A stretch of 64,000 nucleotides of DNA. Source: Streptomyces canus 299MFChir4.1. Its GTDB lineage: Bacteria; Actinomycetota; Actinomycetes; Streptomycetales; Streptomycetaceae. Under the pieces are notes generated by a model. It made no database searches and was not told where the DNA came from. It worked only from the letters and a program-made list of their open reading frames with translations. The stretch's first letter is position 1; every line of letters starts with the position of its first letter. The DNA lies in the NCBI RefSeq assembly GCF_000383615.1, contig NZ_KB911587.1:62001-126000 (forward strand), written 5' to 3'. Of this stretch, positions 58,652-64,000 are shown in pieces. A program made the position numbers and the translations under genes.

Positions 58652-59653
58652 TCACAGGACGAATCCCGCCGGGAACGGATCGGTCGGGTCGAGCAGGTAC
58701 TGGGCCGTGCCGGTGATCCACGCGCGCCCGGTGAAGCTGGGCAGCACGGCGGGACGGCCCGCCACCTCGGTCGTGCCGAGCAGCCGGCCCGTGAACCGCG
58801 TCCCGATGAAGGACTCGTTCACGAACTCGGTGTGCAGCGGGAGTTCACCGCGCGCGTGCAACTGGGCCATGCGCGCGCTGGTGCCGGTGCCGCAGGGGGA
58901 CCGGTCGAACCAGCCGGGGTGGATGGCCATCGCGTGCCGGGAATGCCGGGCGGTGGCACCGGGCGCGATCAGATGGACGTGGTGACAGCCGCGGATGGAC
59001 GGATCCTCCGGGTGGACGGGCTCCTCCTCGGCGTTGATCGCCGCCATGAGGGACAGCCCGGCCTTCAGGATGTCGTCCTTCCGGGTCCGGTCGAAGGGCA
59101 GCCCGAACTCCTCCAGCGGCAGAATGGCGTAGAAGTTGCCGCCGTATGCCAGGTCGTATGTCACCGTCCGCCCGTCGGCCAGTGCGATCTTGCGGTCCAG
59201 GGCGACGGAGAACGAGGGCACGTTCTGGAGGGTGACGTTCTTGGCCCGGCCGTCCTCCACCGCGACCTCGGCGATCACCAGGCCCGCCGGGGTGTCGAGC
59301 CGGATCGTGGTGACCGGCTCCACGACCTCGACCATCCCGGTCTCCACCAGCACCGTGGCCACCCCGATCGTGCCGTGCCCGCACATCGGCAGATAGCCCG
59401 AGACCTCGATGTAGACGACCCCCCAGTCGCAGTCCGGGCGGGTCGGCGGCTGGAGGATCGCGCCGCTCATCGCCGCGTGCCCGCGCGGCTCGTTCATCAG
59501 GAGCTGCTTGATGTCGTCGCGGTGCTCACGGAAGTACAGCCGCCGCTCGTTCATGGTCGCGCCGGGGATCGTGCCGATCCCGCCGGTGATCACGCGGGTG
59601 GGCATGCCCTCCGTGTGCGAGTCGACGGCGTGCAGGACGAGTTTGCTGCGCAT
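58652..59653 (-). CDS. 4-hydroxyproline 2-epimerase (proline racemase family)
   Basis: 333 residues. The two catalytic cysteines are both present, Cys91 in YLPMCGHGTIG and Cys254 in RSPCGTGTSA. A cysteine at both sites marks an epimerase; a threonine at the second would mark trans-3-hydroxyproline dehydratase. It converts trans-4-hydroxy-L-proline to cis-4-hydroxy-D-proline, the substrate of the dehydrogenase encoded upstream in the cluster. ATG at 59653, 34 bp after the deaminase gene. Confidence 0.92.
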   Translation of the reverse strand: MRSKLVLHAVDSHTEGMPTRVITGGIGTIPGATMNERRLYFREHRDDIKQLLMNEPRGHAAMSGAILQPPTRPDCDWGVVYIEVSGYLPMCGHGTIGVATVLVETGMVEVVEPVTTIRLDTPAGLVIAEVAVEDGRAKNVTLQNVPSFSVALDRKIALADGRTVTYDLAYGGNFYAILPLEEFGLPFDRTRKDDILKAGLSLMAAINAEEEPVHPEDPSIRGCHHVHLIAPGATARHSRHAMAIHPGWFDRSPCGTGTSARMAQLHARGELPLHTEFVNESFIGTRFTGRLLGTTEVAGRPAVLPSFTGRAWITGTAQYLLDPTDPFPAGFVL

Positions 59654-59687
59654 GACACTCCTGGTGGTCGGAGGGACGGTTCGAGGC

Positions 59688-60584
59688 TCACACGAGCCCG
59701 GCCGCGACCGCCCTCTCGGTCGCGGCCCGCACGACGGCCTCCTGCTCGGGCAGCAGCGGGACCCGCGGCGGACGGCACCTTCCGCCGTGGCGGCCCACGA
59801 GGTCCATGGACAACTTGATCGCCTGCACGAACTCGACCCTGGAGTCCCAGCGCAGCAGCGGGTGCAGCTGCTCGTACAGCTTCTTCGCGGTGGCGAGGTC
59901 GCCGCCGACGGCGGCCCGGTACAGCTCGACCGACGACCTGGGCAGCGCGTTGGGGTACCCGGCCACCCAGCCCTTCGCCCCGGCGAGCGCCAGCTCCAGC
60001 AGGACGTCGTCGGCGCCGATCAACAGGTCGAGTTCGGGGGCGAGTTCGGCCAGCTGATAGGCGCGCCGGACGTCACCTGAGAACTCCTTGACCGCCCGGA
60101 TCCACCCCTCGGCGTGCAGCTTGGCCAGCAGCTCGGGCACCAGGTCGACCTTGGTGTCGATGGGGTTGTTGTAGGCCACGATCGGCAGGCCCGCCTTCGC
60201 GACCTCGGCGTAGTGCGCGAGCACCGACCGCTCGTTGGCGCGGTAGGCGTTGGGCGGCAGCAGCATCACGGACGCACAGCCCGCGTCGCGCGCCTGCTCG
60301 GCCCAGCGGCGCGACTCCGCGGAGCCGTACGCGGCGACACCCGGCATCACCCGCTCACCGCCGATCGCGGCCACGGCCGTCTCCACGACCTTGGCCCGCT
60401 CCTCGGGCGTGAGCACCTGGTACTCGCCGAGCGAGCCGTTCGGTACGACGCCGTCGCAGCCGTTCTCGACCAGCCAGGCGCAGTGCCCGGCGTACCGGTC
60501 GTAGTTCACGGACAGGTCGTCGTTCAGCGGGAGGGCGGTGGCGACGAGGACACCGCGCCAGGGGCGGAGGTCGGTGGTGATCAT
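59688..60584 (-). CDS. DHDPS-family 1-pyrroline-4-hydroxy-2-carboxylate deaminase
   Basis: 298 residues, dihydrodipicolinate synthase/N-acetylneuraminate lyase fold. The Schiff-base lysine is Lys166 in IRAVKEFSGD and the catalytic tyrosine Tyr138 in PIVAYNNP. Next to the epimerase and hydroxyproline dehydrogenase genes the expected reaction is deamination of 1-pyrroline-4-hydroxy-2-carboxylate to 2-oxoglutarate semialdehyde. The semialdehyde dehydrogenase that would finish the pathway is not in this window. ATG at 60584 with a candidate GntR site 22 bp upstream. Confidence 0.88.
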   Translation of the reverse strand: MITTDLRPWRGVLVATALPLNDDLSVNYDRYAGHCAWLVENGCDGVVPNGSLGEYQVLTPEERAKVVETAVAAIGGERVMPGVAAYGSAESRRWAEQARDAGCASVMLLPPNAYRANERSVLAHYAEVAKAGLPIVAYNNPIDTKVDLVPELLAKLHAEGWIRAVKEFSGDVRRAYQLAELAPELDLLIGADDVLLELALAGAKGWVAGYPNALPRSSVELYRAAVGGDLATAKKLYEQLHPLLRWDSRVEFVQAIKLSMDLVGRHGGRCRPPRVPLLPEQEAVVRAATERAVAAGLV

Positions 60585-60606
60585 ACGGATTCCCTCTCGG
60601 TGAAGT

Positions 60607-60614
60607 GTGACATT
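60607..60614. promoter_or_regulatory. Candidate GntR operator, copy 2
   Basis: gtgacatt, the reverse complement of aatgtcac, in the 53-bp gap before the deaminase gene. It implies a second promoter inside the cluster. Confidence 0.45.
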
Positions 60615-60637
60615 TTACTGTTCCCCGTCTCTCCGGC

Positions 60638-62074
60638 TCACGGTTCCTCGGACTCCCCGGTCTCCCCGGTCTCTCCGGCGGACTCCCTGTCCTCTCCGGC
60701 GCGCGCCAGCACGCCCAGCGGCACCGGCCGAGCGAACGGCCTGCGCCCCGCCGTCTGCGCGCACCCCGCGACTCCGGCCACTCCGGGCTCGCACACCCGG
60801 CCCTGGCACCAGCCCATCCCGGCCCGCGTGAGCAGCTTCACGGTCCGCAGATCACCGGCCCCCAGCTCCCGCACCGCCTCCCGCACGGCACCGGCCGACA
60901 CCTCCTCGCAACGGCACACGACCGTCTCGTCGGTGACCTGCTCGGCCCAGTGCGCGGGCGGCGCGTACACGGAGTCGACGGCGGCGAAGAAGGCCCGCAG
61001 CTTCTCCCGGGCGTGCGCGGCGGCCGCCCACTCACCCCGGTCCGGCACCCGCCCGGCCAGCCGTGCCGCGACCGACCGCCCGGCGATGTGCCCCTCGGCG
61101 AGGGACAGGGCGGAGCCGCCGATGCCGGTGGTCTCGCCGGCCGCCCACACGCCCGGCACGTCGGTGCGCTGCTCGTCGTCGACGTACACGTCCGTCCCGT
61201 CGACCCGGCAGCCCAGCGCGTCGGCGAGGTCGGTGTGCGGCAGCATGCCGTGGCCCACGGCGAGGGCGTCGCAGCCGAGGCGCCGCCGGGTGCCGGGGCG
61301 CACCCGTCCGTCCCGGTCGAGGGCGGCGATCGTCACCGCCTCCAGCCGCTCGGCGCCGTGCGCCTGCACGACGGTGTGGCGCAGGAGCGTCCGCACCCGG
61401 TGCCGGAGCAACAGGCCCGCGTACCCGGCGCCTTCGGCCACCTTGTCCGGCCGGCCCGCCAGCGCCCGGGACCGCCGTAGGAACGACGTCGGGTCGGCCG
61501 AGTCCACCAGCGCGGCGACCGTCGCGCCCGCCGCCGCGAGCCCGGTGGCGACGGTTAGCAGCAGCGGGCCGGTCCCGGCGACGACAGCGGTACGGCCGGG
61601 CAGTACGAGCCCGCCCTTGAGCATGGCCTGCGCCCCGCCCGCGGTGACGACACCGGGCAGGGTCCAGCCGGGGAAGGGCAGCACCTTCTCGTAGCCGCCG
61701 GTGGCGAGGAGGACCGCGTCGGCGCGCACCTCGGCCGGTTCCTCCTGCTCCGGGCCGATGAGGGCGTGCACGGTGAGCCCGGCGGCACCCCTGCGCTCGA
61801 CGAACCAGACATGATGATCCGTCAAGTGCCGTACCCGGCCTGCCCGTACGTGTGTGCGCAGTCCGTCCCGCAGTCTCTCCCAGGTCCGCCACTGATGGTG
61901 CAGGGCCTGCGGGCGCCGGGCTCCGAGCCCCGGTGCGGGCTGCCGGTAGAACTGCCCGCCCGCCTCCGCCGCCGAGTCGATCAGCGTGACGTGGACGCCG
62001 CGTGCGGCTGCCGCGAGGGTGGCCGCGAGCCCGGCCGGGCCCGCGCCGATCACCGCCAGTCCCGGTTCACCCAT
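60638..62074 (-). CDS. Hydroxyproline dehydrogenase, FAD/[2Fe-2S] large subunit
   Basis: 478 residues, pyridine-nucleotide-disulfide-type oxidoreductase. FAD motif LAVIGAGPAGLAATLAAAA at the N-terminus, second dinucleotide region TAVVAGTGPLLLTVATGL, and a C-terminal BFD-like [2Fe-2S] segment with VVCRCEEVSAGAV and GWCQGRVCEP. The combination matches the alpha subunit of the three-component D-hydroxyproline dehydrogenase. ATG at 62074 overlaps the small subunit stop by eight bases. The C-terminal 40 residues are a Gly/Glu-rich tail. Confidence 0.85.
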   Translation of the reverse strand: MGEPGLAVIGAGPAGLAATLAAAARGVHVTLIDSAAEAGGQFYRQPAPGLGARRPQALHHQWRTWERLRDGLRTHVRAGRVRHLTDHHVWFVERRGAAGLTVHALIGPEQEEPAEVRADAVLLATGGYEKVLPFPGWTLPGVVTAGGAQAMLKGGLVLPGRTAVVAGTGPLLLTVATGLAAAGATVAALVDSADPTSFLRRSRALAGRPDKVAEGAGYAGLLLRHRVRTLLRHTVVQAHGAERLEAVTIAALDRDGRVRPGTRRRLGCDALAVGHGMLPHTDLADALGCRVDGTDVYVDDEQRTDVPGVWAAGETTGIGGSALSLAEGHIAGRSVAARLAGRVPDRGEWAAAAHAREKLRAFFAAVDSVYAPPAHWAEQVTDETVVCRCEEVSAGAVREAVRELGAGDLRTVKLLTRAGMGWCQGRVCEPGVAGVAGCAQTAGRRPFARPVPLGVLARAGEDRESAGETGETGESEEP

Positions 62075-62366
62075 GGTGGCCCGTCCCCTCCTGCGTGCGG
62101 ATCGCGTCGCCCGGTCGGAGGGGGACCAGGCAAGCCCGTTGGTTCGGACGGTCGTTGACGGTCACCAGGCAGTCGAAGCAGACGCCGATGCCGCAGAAGA
62201 TCCCGCGCGGGCGGCCCTCGCCCCGGGTGGTGCGCCAGGAGGTGACCCCCGCGGTCCACAGCGCGGCGGCGACGGTCTGGCCGGGCAGGGCATCGATCTC
62301 CCGCCCGTCGAGGGTGACGGTGAAGGCGGGACCGGGTTCGGCGCGCGCCAGTTCCAGCGGATTCAC
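62067..62366 (-). CDS. Hydroxyproline dehydrogenase, [2Fe-2S] small subunit
   Basis: 99 residues. Plant-type ferredoxin-like cluster ligands Cys58, Cys63, Cys66 and Cys79 (IFCGIGVCFDCLVTV ... RACLV). GTG at 62366 has AGGAGG four bases upstream. It overlaps the genes on both sides, so the three dehydrogenase subunits are translationally coupled. It probably links the two flavin subunits electronically. Confidence 0.87.
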   Translation of the reverse strand: MNPLELARAEPGPAFTVTLDGREIDALPGQTVAAALWTAGVTSWRTTRGEGRPRGIFCGIGVCFDCLVTVNDRPNQRACLVPLRPGDAIRTQEGTGHHG

Positions 62367-63580
62367 GAGGCCTCCTCGGAGTCGGACGAGGAACCGGACG
62401 ACGACTTGGACGAGGAGCTGGACGAGGAGGCGAGTGGGGAGACAGGGAAACGGTCGGGCCGGAACGGTGCCAGATCCAGCTCCGGCGCCTCCCCGGCCAG
62501 CACCTGCGCGATCAACTGCCCTGTCCCGGTGGACAGTCCGATGCCCGCGCCTTCGTGTCCGCACGCGTGGAACAGGCCGGGCACGCGCGGATCGGGGCCG
62601 ATCGCGGGCAGGTGGTCGGGCAGGTACGGCCGGAAGCCGAGGTACGTCCGCATCGCGCGCACGTGCTCCAGGAACGGGAACAGCCGGGTCGCGCCCGCCG
62701 CCAGCGCTCGCAGTGCGGGCAGCGACAACGAGCGGTCGAATCCCACCCGTTCACGGGTCGCGCCGATCAGGACGGGCCCCGCCGCCGTCCCCTCGACGAC
62801 CGGCGAGGTCTGCAGGGCCGCCGAGTCGCTGGCCACGTCGGCCACGTAGTCGGCGGCGTACACCTTGTGGCGGACCAGGCGGGGGAGGGGCTCGGTGACG
62901 AGGACGAAACCGCGCCGGGGGAGCACGGGGAGGTGCACTCCCGCCAGCGCGGCCAGTTCACCGCCCCACGTCCCGGCGGCGTTGACGACATGTGGCGCGT
63001 GGATCTCTCCCCGGCCGGTCCGCACCCCGCGTACGGCACCGCCGGCACCGCGCAGCACCTCCGTCACGGCCGCCCCCGTGGCCAGGCGGGCACCCGAGGC
63101 GCGTACGAGACGGGCGGCGGCCAGCGTGGGCATGACCTGCGCGTCCTGGGGATACAGCACACCGCCGGCGAGCCCGGGCGCCACCTGGGGCTCCAGCTCC
63201 CGGAGCCGATCCGCGTCCACGGGTACCGCCTCGACGCCCGCGGCCCGCTGCCCGGTCGCGAACTTCTCCAGGGCTTCGAGGCCGTCGGGGGCGGCGGCGA
63301 CGACCACGCCGCCCTTGAGCTCGTACTCGATCGCGTCGCCGACCTCCTCCGCCAGGTCGGCCCACAACCGGCCGGACAGCAGAGCGAGTCCGAGCTCGGG
63401 ACCCGGCTCCTTGTCGGAGACCAGGAGATTGCCCTCACCGGCGGCGGTCGTGCCGCCGGCCATCGGGCCGCGGTCGACGACGATCACGTCGAGGCCCGCC
63501 CGGGCGGCGTACAGAGCGCAGGCCGCGCCCACCATCCCGGCACCGACGACCACGACATCGCAGGTCAGTCGCTTGCTCAC
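62363..63580 (-). CDS. Hydroxyproline dehydrogenase, DAO-type FAD subunit
   Basis: 405 residues, D-amino-acid-oxidase/glycine-oxidase fold. FAD motif VVVVGAGMVGAACALYAARAG is split here as VVVVGAGMVGA and ACALYAARAG; the C-terminal signature is HACGHEGAGIGLSTGTG. It would oxidise cis-4-hydroxy-D-proline. After the normal end of the fold comes an unusual tail of about 25 residues that is almost entirely Ser with a few Lys, Gly, Asp and Glu. ATG at 63580, first gene of the cluster, with a candidate GntR site just upstream. Confidence 0.87.
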   Translation of the reverse strand: MSKRLTCDVVVVGAGMVGAACALYAARAGLDVIVVDRGPMAGGTTAAGEGNLLVSDKEPGPELGLALLSGRLWADLAEEVGDAIEYELKGGVVVAAAPDGLEALEKFATGQRAAGVEAVPVDADRLRELEPQVAPGLAGGVLYPQDAQVMPTLAAARLVRASGARLATGAAVTEVLRGAGGAVRGVRTGRGEIHAPHVVNAAGTWGGELAALAGVHLPVLPRRGFVLVTEPLPRLVRHKVYAADYVADVASDSAALQTSPVVEGTAAGPVLIGATRERVGFDRSLSLPALRALAAGATRLFPFLEHVRAMRTYLGFRPYLPDHLPAIGPDPRVPGLFHACGHEGAGIGLSTGTGQLIAQVLAGEAPELDLAPFRPDRFPVSPLASSSSSSSKSSSGSSSDSEEAS

Positions 63581-63588
63581 GCCAGTAC

Positions 63589-63596
63589 TATGTCAC
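63589..63596. promoter_or_regulatory. Candidate GntR operator, copy 3
   Basis: tatgtcac, within tatgtcacat, 9 bp before the first gene of the hydroxyproline cluster; shares ATGTCAC with copies at 58609 and 60607. Confidence 0.45.
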
Positions 63597-63655
63597 ATGG
63601 CTCTCTGGGTGGGAACACCCCGACAGCCGCCCCCCGCCGCGCCCGCCGACCGCCG

Positions 63656-64000
63656 TCAGTCGATCTCGCTCGGGTCGCCGGACGGGGTCCGGCCCGCGTG
63701 GACGTCCTTCAGCCGTGCCGTGCCGAGCTTCACCGCCTGCTCGGTGCTGTCGCCGTCGACTCCGTCGAGGCCGCCGTTGGTGAGGGTGATCGCGTCCGTG
63801 CCGACCCGCACCGCCGCGACGTCCAGAGTGAGGGTGGCGGGCGCGCCGCCCGAGGTGCCCTGGACCGTGACCCGCAGCCGCTGCCGGGCGTCGCCCCCCT
63901 TGGGCAGGGAGCGCTCGATCACCTGGACCGTGCGCGGAGCGCCGGAGCTGTCCGTCGCCGTGAACTGGTCGCACTTGACCGGCAGGCTCTTCAGCCAGGC
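63656..64000 (-). CDS. C-terminal part of a hypothetical (probably secreted) protein
   Basis: Partial: the last 114 residues end at 63656 and the gene continues beyond the right edge. Visible are a cysteine in LKSLPVKCDQFTATDSSG and alternating hydrophobic strands (QRLRVTVQGTSG, ATLTLDVAAVRVG), suggesting a beta-rich extracytoplasmic domain such as the sensor domains of Streptomyces lipoproteins. An in-frame ATG-like start at 63922 is not the real start because coding sequence continues upstream. No firm family. Confidence 0.6.
   Translation of the reverse strand, partial: AWLKSLPVKCDQFTATDSSGAPRTVQVIERSLPKGGDARQRLRVTVQGTSGGAPATLTLDVAAVRVGTDAITLTNGGLDGVDGDSTEQAVKLGTARLKDVHAGRTPSGDPSEID

Noticed and set aside
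57909..63580. Whole proline utilisation or opine pathway instead of hydroxyproline
   Set aside because: The two-cysteine epimerase plus three-subunit flavin/[2Fe-2S] dehydrogenase and DHDPS-type deaminase together fit the trans-4-hydroxy-L-proline route best.

Overview
The window looks like a piece of a Streptomyces chromosome. GC content is very high with strong third-position bias, GTG and TTG starts are common, secreted enzymes carry twin-arginine or Sec signals, and regulators of the LacI, ROK, AraC and GntR types are abundant. Several genes closely match known Streptomyces proteins, such as alditol oxidase and the CBM13-bearing galactanases. All names rest on reading motifs and family memory; no database search was run.

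Layout. 1-410 is the start of an AidB-like acyl-CoA dehydrogenase running off the left edge. 411-1145 has no gene but holds degenerate repeats of about 149 bp. 1146-10101 is a six-gene minus-strand operon: a membrane protein, a carrier protein fused to the membrane/left-handed-helix module of poly-lysine-synthetase-like enzymes, a stand-alone adenylation-carrier protein, a TauD/SyrP-like dioxygenase, and SbnB- and SbnA-like enzymes that make 2,3-diaminopropionate. This is the best candidate for an undescribed system: a split, membrane-bound homopolymer-type synthetase fed with diaminopropionate. 10689-18712 is mixed housekeeping and regulation (BrkB-like membrane protein, NmrA-like reductase, two AraC regulators, two VOC proteins, ThuA protein, secreted peptidoglycan-binding-like protein, XRE and LacI regulators).

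18783-32000 and 42044-51417 together look like a plant cell-wall programme aimed at arabinogalactan protein and rhamnogalacturonan I. The parts are two GH43 enzymes (one matching the exo-beta-1,3-galactanase plus CBM13 type), a PL4 rhamnogalacturonan lyase, a CE12 acetylesterase, a DUF2264 protein, a GH30 plus CBM13 endo-beta-1,6-galactanase-like enzyme, a sugar ABC importer, a GH2 beta-galactosidase and a ROK regulator. An AAGCGCTT palindrome occurs both upstream of the LacI gene and between the lyase and esterase genes, which suggests a shared regulon. 18783-19500 holds decayed GH43 and alginate-lyase remnants.

32016-41905 contains a repeat-rich solenoid protein, an alpha/beta hydrolase, an MFS exporter, an ABC-2 exporter set and an unusual concentration of broken genes (34441-34650, 35678-36268, 36337-36776, 36783-37228). 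51531-57881 has alditol oxidase, a 2-hydroxyacid dehydrogenase, a PPOX/radical SAM pair, and a striking one-polypeptide combination of sigma-factor-like region, zinc finger, membrane span and extracellular CBM2. 57909-63580 is a trans-4-hydroxy-L-proline catabolic cluster (three-subunit dehydrogenase, deaminase, epimerase, GntR regulator) with a repeated ATGTCAC motif in front of three of its genes. A partial secreted-protein gene ends the window. I saw no rRNA, tRNA, CRISPR array or intact insertion sequence.
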